A stretch of 64,000 nucleotides of DNA. Origin: UBA1794 sp031552405 (GTDB lineage: Bacteria > Bacteroidota > Bacteroidia > Bacteroidales > Bacteroidaceae). A program made the translations under genes and the position numbers. Below, piece by piece: positions 34,451 to 43,211 of this stretch. The DNA lies in assembly GCA_031552405.1 (NCBI GenBank), contig JAVBMN010000006.1, positions 26,174 through 90,173 on the forward strand, given 5' to 3'. Under the pieces are notes generated by a model. The model saw nothing but the letters and a program-made list of their open reading frames with translations, made no database searches and was not told the DNA's origin. Each line of letters starts with the position of its first letter. The first letter of the stretch is position 1.

Positions 34451-36503
34451 AAGATTCACCTTCGGGAAGCTTGTTAGTACGGAAATAGGCATAGAAAGGC
34501 TCGATAAGAGTGCTTCCGGTTACTTCGTCAAACTGTGCACCTTTATTAACGTCATTCAATATCCACCCCTGGGTGATAGCCTGTTTTTGGTACACGCCGA
34601 TAAGAGAGTGAGAGTCTCCATCTGTAGTCAGGTTATTTGTGGCGGGTATTGAGCAGTTACTTGCGGTGAAAGTAATGGCTCCTTCATCCTGTAAGGAGTT
34701 GGCATTAAACTCTGCACCCGGGAAGGAGATGATGTACGGGGTATTGGCTTTCAATGTTCCATCTGCTGTACTTTCGAAAGTGACCACACCCTTCTCGGCA
34801 GTGACGAGTGAGCGCAGCCAGAAGTTGCCTCCAGCTTCAGGATCTGTCGTTACAGGGAAGATCTTTTTATCACCTTCAAAGCCTATTTCGGTTTCATAAT
34901 CCGTTGCATCAAAAGGCAGCACAATCGTCTGCCAGCCGTTGGAGGTGGTGCTTGCGTACACTTTAGGGGTGCGGGTATAGCTGATATAATCAGCTTTAAA
35001 CTCCTTCGGGCAATAGAAATCTTCACCGTCAGTAAGTGTGATCTTTTCAGCAGCACCTCCATAAATACCATTACGTACGCCCTTTGGTCCATTCAAGGGC
35101 AGATACACTAAACAGTTTGGACTAAGCCCTGCAAAATGCGTACTTGTAAGGCCAGAGGGAATTGTAGTAGCAGCGCTCAAGTCGACAGAGGTGAGCTCAC
35201 TTTCGTTCAACCCTGCTATCATTGAGGTGTAGTTTTTTGATATGATGCCTATTCCTTTCTTTACCACAACGTTCCTTCTATCCGCACTGAGACCTGCAAT
35301 AATTTCGATATCCTTCCAGTTAACCGCTTCTAAATAACCTGCTTCTGAGCCCCATGGAGTGTAAAGAACTTCGCAGAGGACAGGTCTCAATGCTCCAGAA
35401 CCAAGAGTTGGTGGAGTGGTACCTAATACTGTCATAGTAGTTAGTTCCCAACAGTCGTAAAAAGCATTATCCCCAATACTAGTTACTCCGGAAGGTATCT
35501 CTATAGAGGACAATAAGTCGCAGCAAGAAAAAGCCTTATCCCCAATACTAGTTACTCCGAAAGGTATCTCTATAGAGGGCAATGAGGAGCATTTATAAAA
35601 AGCCTCAGTCCCGATACTTTTTAGCTTGCTGCTGGCAGAAAAGGTTACAGCGGCCAACTGCTCGCATCGATAAAAAACCCCTCTCTGAATGCTATCAACA
35701 TTATCAGGAACTGCAATAGATTTCAAAGCACTGCAGTTGCTAAAGGCATAATTCCCAATACTATCCAACTGACTACCAAGAGAAAAGGTTACGGATGTCA
35801 ATTTTTCGCAGATATAGAAAGCATAAAATCCAATACTTGTAACACCATCAGGAATCGCAATAGAGGTTAAAGATTTGCAGTTATGGAAAGCCGATTCTTC
35901 TATCTTTTTCAGTGGGCTATTATCCGGAAAAGTAACAGATTCCAATTTGTTGCAGTTATAGAATACAAATTTCTCAATGCTTGTCAATCCAATAGGTATC
36001 TCGATGGAAAGTATACCTGTACTATGAAAAGCCCGTTCCGCAAGAATCGTGAGCTGACTGCCTGCTGAAAAAGTAACAGAGCTTAAGGCTTTACACCAAT
36101 AAAAAGCTTCTTTCCCGATACTTGTTACACTTGCAGGGATCGTGACGGAGGTCATTAGGGAACACTCGTAGAAAGCCTGCTCTCCAATACTTGTCACCCC
36201 TTCAGGAATGGTGACGGAGGTTAAATGAGTGCGAGTAGTAAGAGAAGCAAAAGCCCTGTCATCAATAGCCACCACTTTATATATAATATTATCATCTAAA
36301 TAGGTTACAGTAGGAGGTATATCAATGTGACTGGCCGCGTAATTACACTTTACCACGCTAACGGTTCTGTTTCCCTCTTCAGTAGATCGAATTTTATACT
36401 CGATCTCTATACCATCTTTGTTATTTTTTTCAAATGCCCAGCACTGCACCGATAGCAGCGCAAGCACCATTGCACATAGTAATTGTTTATACTTCATATA
36501 CAC
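34197..36503 (-). CDS. BspA-like leucine-rich repeat surface protein (intact)
   Basis: This 768-residue protein has a signal peptide (KQLLCAMVLALLSVQCWAFE) and about fifteen TpLRR-type repeats of roughly 23 residues between residues 75 and 385 (EGVTSIGEQAFYECSLMTSV type). A beta-rich region (about 440-690) and a C-terminal segment ending in LPTGVYFIEGQKFFVQ follow, similar to the sorting or anchoring tails of Bacteroidetes surface proteins. BspA-type proteins bind host matrix or other bacteria. It is the first gene of a minus-strand operon; the next LRR gene follows after 57 nt. Its last 254 bp are nearly identical to those of the neighbour. Confidence 0.88.
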   Translation of the reverse strand: MYMKYKQLLCAMVLALLSVQCWAFEKNNKDGIEIEYKIRSTEEGNRTVSVVKCNYAASHIDIPPTVTYLDDNIIYKVVAIDDRAFASLTTRTHLTSVTIPEGVTSIGEQAFYECSLMTSVTIPASVTSIGKEAFYWCKALSSVTFSAGSQLTILAERAFHSTGILSIEIPIGLTSIEKFVFYNCNKLESVTFPDNSPLKKIEESAFHNCKSLTSIAIPDGVTSIGFYAFYICEKLTSVTFSLGSQLDSIGNYAFSNCSALKSIAVPDNVDSIQRGVFYRCEQLAAVTFSASSKLKSIGTEAFYKCSSLPSIEIPFGVTSIGDKAFSCCDLLSSIEIPSGVTSIGDNAFYDCWELTTMTVLGTTPPTLGSGALRPVLCEVLYTPWGSEAGYLEAVNWKDIEIIAGLSADRRNVVVKKGIGIISKNYTSMIAGLNESELTSVDLSAATTIPSGLTSTHFAGLSPNCLVYLPLNGPKGVRNGIYGGAAEKITLTDGEDFYCPKEFKADYISYTRTPKVYASTTSNGWQTIVLPFDATDYETEIGFEGDKKIFPVTTDPEAGGNFWLRSLVTAEKGVVTFESTADGTLKANTPYIISFPGAEFNANSLQDEGAITFTASNCSIPATNNLTTDGDSHSLIGVYQKQAITQGWILNDVNKGAQFDEVTGSTLIEPFYAYFRTNKLPEGESSFPQLLISNKLPTALDEQEETSAGLQVLTTPEGIVIVSSAPGKAAIRNAMGIVVSYLTLEAGSNPVSNLPTGVYFIEGQKFFVQ

Positions 36504-36546
36504 TCTGATTTGTTAATAAGCTAATTTGTATTCTATAAATAATGCA

Positions 36547-36554
36547 CAAAAGTA
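36547..36554 (-). promoter_or_regulatory. -7 promoter box for the LRR operon
   Basis: Minus strand reads TACTTTTG, matching TAnnTTTG, 44 nt upstream of the ATG of the 34197-36503 gene. Confidence 0.55.
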
Positions 36555-36680
36555 AATCGATTCCCAAAGACGGTGTGGACAAATGATATAAATATGGTTT
36601 GCAAAATCGTAAAAGGAACATTTTCAAAAGAATCAAAGCCATAAAAGGATCCGCATTTGCACAAATCTGCGTATTTGTTG

Positions 36681-36688
36681 TATATTTG
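36681..36688 (+). promoter_or_regulatory. -7 promoter box abutting a membrane AraC gene
   Basis: TATATTTG matches TAnnTTTG and ends five bases before the ATG at 36694. A TTTG at 36656-36659 lies 21 nt upstream, the right distance for a -33 box. Transcription should start at or next to the start codon. Confidence 0.62.
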
Positions 36689-36693
36689 CACCC

Positions 36694-37920
36694 ATGAATG
36701 CCTCATTGGTTTGGAATGAAATAGCCACTTGTATACCCTGCTTCTCGGCCATTATGTGGCTTTCCATGTTGCTGATAGCAAGGTATGACAGCTATACGCT
36801 GCTGGAACGCAGCATTAAACATACACTGCTTTGGTTCTATGGGTTGAGTGTATTCGTGTGGCTTTCCTTTTATATCTATAATTACCTGCCGGCTGGGTTT
36901 GTGTACATAGGCAGTTTTACCTACGTGGCAGCATTATGGATGATGGTCAGTTACTATCGGTATATCTGCCAGCTGACCTCACCGGATATACGGGAGTACG
37001 GCTTTGTGTGGCACTATCTCATAGCTGCTGTAATACCGGGGGGATTGCTTGTCTGCTCATTCTTTGTGCCGTTTGATGTACAGCTGGAGCTTGTTACGGG
37101 GCGGGGCAACTGGGTTCGGGGCTATGAAGCCTATTCCTTCCTGTTCCTGTCAAAACCCATGCTGCTGGGTATTTATGGGCTGGCTTATAGCATAACGTCT
37201 GCACTGGCACTATTTATTTACTATGCAGAGGCAAAGAAGAAAGAAGACGCACCCATACGCCTAACCCGCTGGGTGATGCTACTTATAGGTATTACACTGA
37301 CCCTGCTCGTATTTGCGCTTTTCATGTTTCTGGTTCCGCGTTCCGAGCTCACGATTGTGGGAGGTTTTATAGCACTGATCGTGCTTTCCTGCGCACAGCA
37401 TATTGTGCTGGGGTATAATGTGATCCGCCGTAACTTTCTGCTCTACCTGGTAAAAGTGAAAGAGGCGGAAGAAGAGCACATAAAAGCACCGGAGTCCCCG
37501 CTACCAGCCAAAAGAGAATACAAGCGCACCTCCGAAGTACGCCTTTCACGAGAAGGAAAGCTGGTCTCGACCCCTCTTACCCGAAAGCGATTCGAAGGGT
37601 ATATACAGACTCACAAGCCTCACCTCAATCCCAAGCTGAAGATCACCGACCTGACAGTTCCGCTCAAGGTAAACCGGACGGTTCTATCTAATTTTGTGAA
37701 TCAGACCTACGGTTTCAACTTTAACCGCTACATCAACCACCTGCGGCTAAAGGAAGTAGAACGGCTGCAAAAGATGCCTTCGAATGTAAATATCGAATTA
37801 TCCAAACTGATTGTCATGGCCGGATTTTCCGATATAAGGCATTATCAGCGTGCATTGGATATGAAGCAGGAGCAGGCCGAAAGCTCAAATGACCACAGTA
37901 TAACAAATAGGAAACAATGA
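36694..37920 (+). CDS. Membrane-embedded AraC-type regulator (7TM sensor), copy 1
   Basis: This 408-residue protein has about seven transmembrane helices in residues 10-245 (for example YIGSFTYVAALWMMVSYY and WVMLLIGITLTLLVFALFMF). A charged linker and a cytoplasmic AraC-type DNA-binding region (about 296-395) follow: FEGYIQTHKPHLNPKLKITD, VNRTVLSNFVNQTYGFNFNR and LIVMAGFSDIRHYQRAL. The layout implies signal detection in the membrane and direct DNA control without phosphotransfer. It overlaps the next, similar gene by 4 nt (ATGA), so the pair may form a heterodimer. No ribosome-binding site can exist if the transcript starts where the promoter predicts. Confidence 0.82.
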   Translation: MNASLVWNEIATCIPCFSAIMWLSMLLIARYDSYTLLERSIKHTLLWFYGLSVFVWLSFYIYNYLPAGFVYIGSFTYVAALWMMVSYYRYICQLTSPDIREYGFVWHYLIAAVIPGGLLVCSFFVPFDVQLELVTGRGNWVRGYEAYSFLFLSKPMLLGIYGLAYSITSALALFIYYAEAKKKEDAPIRLTRWVMLLIGITLTLLVFALFMFLVPRSELTIVGGFIALIVLSCAQHIVLGYNVIRRNFLLYLVKVKEAEEEHIKAPESPLPAKREYKRTSEVRLSREGKLVSTPLTRKRFEGYIQTHKPHLNPKLKITDLTVPLKVNRTVLSNFVNQTYGFNFNRYINHLRLKEVERLQKMPSNVNIELSKLIVMAGFSDIRHYQRALDMKQEQAESSNDHSITNRKQ

Positions 37921-39107
37921 CAGATACCTCGGAGCTTATAAAATTGACAACCCTTGCTGCTGCGTCATTTATCCCGCTTTTCTGCTGTTTGGTGATGCTG
38001 ATAAGCTATTTTGATGTACACAGTAAAGAACAATCTAAAACGGTTTCCCTTATTGTGGCAGGAGTGTTCTTTTGCTCTTCCTTTTCTTGGTTTTTTACGC
38101 TGATTTATTTCCTACACCCCAAGTTGTTTGTAGCTACACATTCCCTCATGTATCTGAGTACATTCTATTTTGAGGTGTTACTCTATTATTTGGTATTTCG
38201 GATCACTCGCACAAAAACAGATGACCGATTCGGATGTGTGCATTTTATCGTTCCCTTACTCATTGCCGCCTCTGTTTTTATCTGGTCTTTTTTCATTCCT
38301 TTCGACATCCAATCAACCATTATTGAGAGTCGTGGTAAAATATATGGAGATTATAAACTCTATGGGTTACTAATGACCTCAAAAACCTTCACTTTTTTCG
38401 TCTACAATACTATTTATTCATTGCTCATCTTTCGAAAGATCAGGTGTTATCAAAAAGCAATACAGGATTATTCGGCCGATGAAGGGCATTCGCCGGTCCG
38501 GTGGCTTTATTTACTGTTTTATCTTTCCTTGGGGACTCTCCCTCTTCTTCTGTTAGGTTCATACTTAGGAAAAAACCCATTGTTTAATACCTTTTTCCAG
38601 GTACTTCCCACAATAATGGCCATTTTCCAGTCCATACTCATCTGTTATAATGTGACAGTAGTAAACTTTAAGATTATAGAACCGGAACAAACAATACCCG
38701 TAAATGACAGTACGGCAGAAAAGGACCACATGGCCAGAAAGCTTGACAAAGAAAAGTTCGAACGGTACATGCGCCAAAAGAAACCTTACCTGAACTCCGA
38801 TCTCCGCATTACGGAAATGGCAGCCGAGCTGATAACCAACCGTACGTATCTATCGGCATTTATCAACCAGGAATACGGGATGAACTTCAGCAGCTATATT
38901 AATCGTCTACGCCTGAAAGAACTGGCTAATTTACAATCCAACCCTAAATATGCCGAATTCAACGGACTGGAGCTTGTTCAGAAGGCAGGTTTCAGCAGCT
39001 ACCGGGGATATCTGCGAACGAAAAACACAACGGACAGGGAAACAACTGTGAGGATAAAGCAGCCAAGCACCCATAATTCTATGGGTACATCGGATGCAGC
39101 AGACTGA
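37917..39107 (+). CDS. Membrane-embedded AraC-type regulator (7TM sensor), copy 2
   Basis: This 396-residue paralogue of the preceding gene has the same design: about seven helices in residues 10-245 and a C-terminal AraC-type region (FERYMRQKKPYLNSDLRITE, NRTYLSAFINQEYGMNF, LVQKAGFSSYRGYL). It begins within the last codons of copy 1 (ATGA). Its last 109 nt overlap the 3' end of the convergent S41-peptidase gene; the overlap encodes the tail after the second HTH plus part of that HTH. Confidence 0.8.
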   Translation: MTDTSELIKLTTLAAASFIPLFCCLVMLISYFDVHSKEQSKTVSLIVAGVFFCSSFSWFFTLIYFLHPKLFVATHSLMYLSTFYFEVLLYYLVFRITRTKTDDRFGCVHFIVPLLIAASVFIWSFFIPFDIQSTIIESRGKIYGDYKLYGLLMTSKTFTFFVYNTIYSLLIFRKIRCYQKAIQDYSADEGHSPVRWLYLLFYLSLGTLPLLLLGSYLGKNPLFNTFFQVLPTIMAIFQSILICYNVTVVNFKIIEPEQTIPVNDSTAEKDHMARKLDKEKFERYMRQKKPYLNSDLRITEMAAELITNRTYLSAFINQEYGMNFSSYINRLRLKELANLQSNPKYAEFNGLELVQKAGFSSYRGYLRTKNTTDRETTVRIKQPSTHNSMGTSDAAD

Positions 39108-41119
39108 TTTTCACCAGTAATACAATTGTCTTTTCGGATAAGGTCCAGTGTATAATTCAGTATAGCATCGCCATTTTCAAAAGACATCTCTTCAATAGTG
39201 ATCGGCGTAAAGTAGTCAGGCAGTACGCCACGTCCATAGGGCATACGGTCGTTCACCACATCGTCAAACACACACTTTATTAGTGGGATGGTAGCTTCTA
39301 TACCTGAATTCGGTAAGCGGATTTTAACAAAATCAAGGGCATTCACGAAATGATGGGCGGAACGAGTCTCTCTGCCTATAACCATTCCGCGCTGCTCCCG
39401 AACGAGCATTGCCGGAAGCAATGTGGCTGCCGAGGATGAAAATTCATTGGTCAGCATATACACCCGGCCTTTGAAATTAGTCGCGGAATCAGGTCGTATG
39501 GTTTTCCCGGTTCCATAATTCAGGTAGAATCCGTTTTTACCTTCCACTGGCACGTATTCTTTGTAAGGGGCATCTACCCCAGATAGATTCATAGACTTCA
39601 AGAAACACTCATAGGGAGTGTTCTTATTAACCTTGTTGTAACTGTTGACAATGAATGGTTTTCCAGCAATATACGAATACATTTGGTCCACTACCTCGGC
39701 GCTTCCTCCGCTGTTGTTACGCACGTCGATGATAAGGTTTGTTTTAGTATCCGTCATTGAGTTAATAAAGTTTGCTATTTTCTCCATATCTACCTGAGAC
39801 AGGTTGAACGTTGAGAGCCCAAGGTATGCGGTTGAACTATCGATGATTCTCACAGAATAACCGCCTTGATGTCGGTTTATATTGTAGAAACTATGCCGGT
39901 TATAGACAAACTGCTCTTTATCGCCTACTGCAGGAAGATAGAGGCTGTCGCCATTGGTAAAAACCAGGTTCATATCCTGACGCTCCGGTTTTAAAACCTG
40001 ATAGGCCAAATGATACTCTTTCATGCTTTCAACCCTGGCATCATAGCCACTCACTTCCGACAACAGGGATTTTTTTATAGCGTCAGCAGTGAGACCGTTT
40101 ATCGATTGGATCTGCTTGCCGACAAGGTGAGCATAGGGCAGTGCCGCATTGGTACATACAAGTGTATCACGAATCCATCCGAATATAATGGCAGGCTGGG
40201 TATGCACAGTTGAGGCAGCTGATTTGGACGAAACCTGTTTTGCTTTCCCAACCCCTGCCGGATATTGGATGCCAATATGGCTGTCATGTATCTTAACCGT
40301 TGCATCCGTCATAAACCGCCAGATATCATCTATCGTCAACTTGTGTGAGGTGGAGTTTATTTGGGCATACACTTTCTGTATATAGTCTTCCAGTTCCCCG
40401 GCCGAAAGGCCGTCATAGAGCCCCGGATATGCTTCTTTTAAAGCGTCGAAATAGACTGTCAGTTCCTTTCTAGCCATCTCTTTGGTGAATGATTCCGCAG
40501 GTTTGAATTCACCAGGAGCTATGAAGCTGCTCATTATGCCAAAAGGTGACATAGGATCATCACAGCGATCGTTTTTAGAGATCGAAATGCAAATAGAAGG
40601 TTGCGGGATCTTATGATAGCTGTAAGCTACCTTACCCAATACATCTCCGCGTTTTATGGTTTGTCCTGTTTTGAAGATTTCACGACCGCTCAACCCACTT
40701 ATATATAGCATTTTCCCATTAGTGGTTTTTATACCTAAGTCACCTTGCAGATATTTTGGATTGCGCCAGTCCTTTTCTTGGATGAATTCCGCCCGTACTT
40801 TTTGTAGTTTTTCATCAAAGTTTTTGCTGTCTTCGCCCATGCGATAACTTATCTGGCCTGCCAAAGATTCGCGATACATTACACCTATGTCTTTGATAAC
40901 CCCATCTATAGGCGAAAGTACTGTAGTTCCTTCAGGGGCAGCAATGAACAAATGGTAGAAATTGAGTTCTCCATTGATATAGCTTTGAGGAGCACTGATA
41001 ATATCAGTACCTGCCTTGGCTCCCTGGATAGGCCACAAATACATTTGAGAAGATTGTTGTGCGGATGACGATATGACATAGAATACCGCCAATAATGTGA
41101 TAACAAAGATCTTTTTCAT
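38999..41119 (-). CDS. Secreted M23-like / S41-type peptidase fusion
   Basis: This 706-residue protein has a signal peptide (MKKIFVITLLAVFYVISSSA) followed by an LytM/M23-like fold (about 25-190; AAPEGTTVLSPIDGVIKDIG, TGQTIKRGDVLGKVAYSYHK). The usual HxxxD and HxH zinc ligands are not evident, so this part is probably a non-catalytic binding domain. Residues about 215-640 are an S41/tricorn-type peptidase with NLIIDVRNNSGGS and the nucleophile segment NEFSSSAATLLPAML. A C-terminal membrane helix (about 680-702) ends in RRYPR. It would sit in the periplasm, anchored to the inner membrane. The gene runs 109 nt into the end of the convergent regulator gene. Confidence 0.82.
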   Translation of the reverse strand: MKKIFVITLLAVFYVISSSAQQSSQMYLWPIQGAKAGTDIISAPQSYINGELNFYHLFIAAPEGTTVLSPIDGVIKDIGVMYRESLAGQISYRMGEDSKNFDEKLQKVRAEFIQEKDWRNPKYLQGDLGIKTTNGKMLYISGLSGREIFKTGQTIKRGDVLGKVAYSYHKIPQPSICISISKNDRCDDPMSPFGIMSSFIAPGEFKPAESFTKEMARKELTVYFDALKEAYPGLYDGLSAGELEDYIQKVYAQINSTSHKLTIDDIWRFMTDATVKIHDSHIGIQYPAGVGKAKQVSSKSAASTVHTQPAIIFGWIRDTLVCTNAALPYAHLVGKQIQSINGLTADAIKKSLLSEVSGYDARVESMKEYHLAYQVLKPERQDMNLVFTNGDSLYLPAVGDKEQFVYNRHSFYNINRHQGGYSVRIIDSSTAYLGLSTFNLSQVDMEKIANFINSMTDTKTNLIIDVRNNSGGSAEVVDQMYSYIAGKPFIVNSYNKVNKNTPYECFLKSMNLSGVDAPYKEYVPVEGKNGFYLNYGTGKTIRPDSATNFKGRVYMLTNEFSSSAATLLPAMLVREQRGMVIGRETRSAHHFVNALDFVKIRLPNSGIEATIPLIKCVFDDVVNDRMPYGRGVLPDYFTPITIEEMSFENGDAILNYTLDLIRKDNCITGENQSAASDVPIELWVLGCFILTVVSLSVVFFVRRYPR

Positions 41120-41284
41120 ACTAAAATCAAGGTGTTAAAGGTGTAAAATCAGGAGTTTGATATTATAACGGAATAATACCTTATTTAGTATCAATATTAG
41201 ACGTTACATCTTATTCTCTCTATTCCATTATTTCTTCATCCACTAAATGAACTATTGTAGATCATAGGCCGATTCACTTCACAA

Positions 41285-41401
41285 CCCTCCACGTTCCACT
41301 GACCGATGAAACCCCTTATCACAAAGGGTTTCAAGGTGGAACGTTCTTTTTTGGGTGCTTCCACAAGAGGCTTCGGAGACGATATCGTGGAACGTGGAGG
41401 G
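41285..41401. repeat. Compound inverted repeat (GTGGAACGT units)
   Basis: CCCTCCACGTTCCAC (41285-41299) is perfectly complementary to 41387-41401. A further GTGGAACGT at 41336-41344 can pair with the same left arm. A nested hairpin GAAACCC/GGGTTTC (41308-41314, 41326-41332) sits inside. It lies in the 628-bp gene-free stretch between the S41 gene and cls. Confidence 0.8.
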
Positions 41402-41412
41402 ATATCAAAACA

Positions 41413-41588
41413 TAGCGCTGAGTTTAAGGAAACTCAGGCCTGAAATTGGAAAAACTCAGGCCTGGTTTCGGGCAACTGCAGCGCATGAATTTTCGTGAGC
41501 ACGAGGCAAAAATCTCGTGCCCACCAATTATAAAACTGATGCGCACCAGTCGTTGAACTCATGCGCACCAGTTTATAGGGCTAAATTT
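41413..41588. repeat. 22-nt phased array: CAGGCCTG units grading into degenerate GC-rich units
   Basis: Exact CAGGCCTG copies start at 41435 and 41457. Continuing in 22-nt steps, 41413 has AGCGCTGAG, 41479 has CAGCGCATG, and ATGCGCACCAGT occurs at 41539 and 41561, again 22 nt apart. The spacers are AT-rich. The regular phase, not the exact sequence, is what is conserved. Confidence 0.65.
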
Positions 41589-41673
41589 TCTTATCCTCTT
41601 TCAGGGATTGTAAGTATCTGCACAAATCGCGGCTCAATATTCTTTGCAATGTAAGAAGCTACAAAAAAAATAA

Positions 41674-41681
41674 TATCTTTG
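41674..41681 (+). promoter_or_regulatory. -7 promoter box for cardiolipin synthase gene
   Basis: TATCTTTG, 66 nt before the ATG at 41748. Confidence 0.55.
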
Positions 41682-41747
41682 TAGGGTAGATGTAAGAATG
41701 AGGTAGCTTAAGACAGCTACTATTTAAAAATATTTAAAACCTCGCCG

Positions 41748-43184
41748 ATGGAAATTTTTCAATGGATACTGACTAGCTGTTATGGCCTCCTTTTTATCGT
41801 TACATTATTAATTATAATTACTGATCGTTCGAACTCTAATCCGAGCAAATCGTTGGCATGGCTTGCGCTGATTGTTTTCCTGCCCGTTCTAGGCGTTATT
41901 CTCTATTATGTATTCGGTTTCGACCGCAGGCGTATCGGTGATACGGAGAAGAACCGACAGAAATTCTTCGCGAAAGTAACCATGTTACTACCAGACAATG
42001 TAGAAGCCTATTTAAAGGGATTCAACACCCTTTTTGACAGAATTAGCCCTGAGTATCACCGCCTTGTAACGCTGCTTGCAGGCAATAATCATTCCCGGAT
42101 CCTCTATGGAAGTCAAGTTGAAATCATTACCGATGGCAACCGTAAACTGGAAATGCTTATCGAAGACCTTGAAAATGCAAAGGAACATATTCACTTTGAG
42201 TATTTCCTTTTCCGGCATGACGAGATTAGCCGCCGCATACGCGAAGTGCTGATGCGCAAAGCTTCCGAAGGGGTGGAAGTTCGTTTTATTTACGACAATA
42301 TAGCAAACATCGACATCCTGCCGTGCTATTACAATAAAATGCGTAGTAGCGGTGTGCTGGTCAACCCGTTTTTCAAACTGTCTCTGTCGAGCATCCACCG
42401 TAGCCTGAACAATCGCAACCACCGTAAGCTGGCTGTCATTGATGGCAAGGTGGGCTATGTAGGAGGCATGAACATCACCAGCCAGACACAGCGTTGGCGT
42501 GATGTTCATCTACGTGTACACGGACAGGGCGTGTACGGACTTCAGATGAACTTCTTTCAGGGATGGTGTGATTCGGGTGGGGAATTGCCCGAAAAGGACT
42601 TTCAGGCGTATTTTCCCGTACAAGAAAAATATTCCGAAAACCTCATGCAGATCGTGCCTGAGGCGCCCGATGCCAATTTTCCCTATTACGCCTTGGCAGT
42701 GGTCAACGCCATAGAGAACGCGAAGAAATACATCTATATTCAAACGCCCTATTTCCTGCCCACCGAGCCCGTGATGCGTGCACTGAAAACTGCAGCGCTG
42801 AGTGGGGTAGAAGTGAGGCTAATGGTATCTCGAAAATCCGATTTCGTATTTATGGATTGGGCTATCCAAGCTGGGTTCGAAGAAACTCTTGCAGCGGGTA
42901 TTCACATCCATGAGATACAGGATTACTTCAGTCATGCTAAAAGCATGGTCATTGACGACTATCTTTCCATTATCGGCTCCTCAAACCTTGATTATCGCAG
43001 TCTGGAACTCAACTTTGAAATCAATTCATTCATGTATGATCCGGAGATAGCCGCCCGCAACCGGGAGATTTTCCTGCATGATATGGGAGGTTGCCGGGAG
43101 TTGTTGCTCGAAGAATGGATATACCGCCCATGGTGGAAAAAGGTATTGCAGGTGATTATGCGCTTTTTCTCTCCTTTATTATAA
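41748..43184 (+). CDS. cls: Cardiolipin synthase (phospholipase D family)
   Basis: This 478-residue protein has two N-terminal membrane helices (about 5-25 and 36-57) with the ClsA-type LPVLGVILYYVFGFD segment and two phospholipase-D signatures: NHRKLAVIDGKVGYVGG and SHAKSMVIDDYLSIIGSSN (HxK(x4)D). Known enzymes join two phosphatidylglycerol molecules to make cardiolipin at the inner membrane. The length is standard for the family. The next gene starts 27 nt downstream and may be co-transcribed, although its function is unrelated. Confidence 0.93.
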   Translation: MEIFQWILTSCYGLLFIVTLLIIITDRSNSNPSKSLAWLALIVFLPVLGVILYYVFGFDRRRIGDTEKNRQKFFAKVTMLLPDNVEAYLKGFNTLFDRISPEYHRLVTLLAGNNHSRILYGSQVEIITDGNRKLEMLIEDLENAKEHIHFEYFLFRHDEISRRIREVLMRKASEGVEVRFIYDNIANIDILPCYYNKMRSSGVLVNPFFKLSLSSIHRSLNNRNHRKLAVIDGKVGYVGGMNITSQTQRWRDVHLRVHGQGVYGLQMNFFQGWCDSGGELPEKDFQAYFPVQEKYSENLMQIVPEAPDANFPYYALAVVNAIENAKKYIYIQTPYFLPTEPVMRALKTAALSGVEVRLMVSRKSDFVFMDWAIQAGFEETLAAGIHIHEIQDYFSHAKSMVIDDYLSIIGSSNLDYRSLELNFEINSFMYDPEIAARNREIFLHDMGGCRELLLEEWIYRPWWKKVLQVIMRFFSPLL

Positions 43185-43211
43185 CACTAGCCATTTTAAA
43201 GGTAAGTAAAG

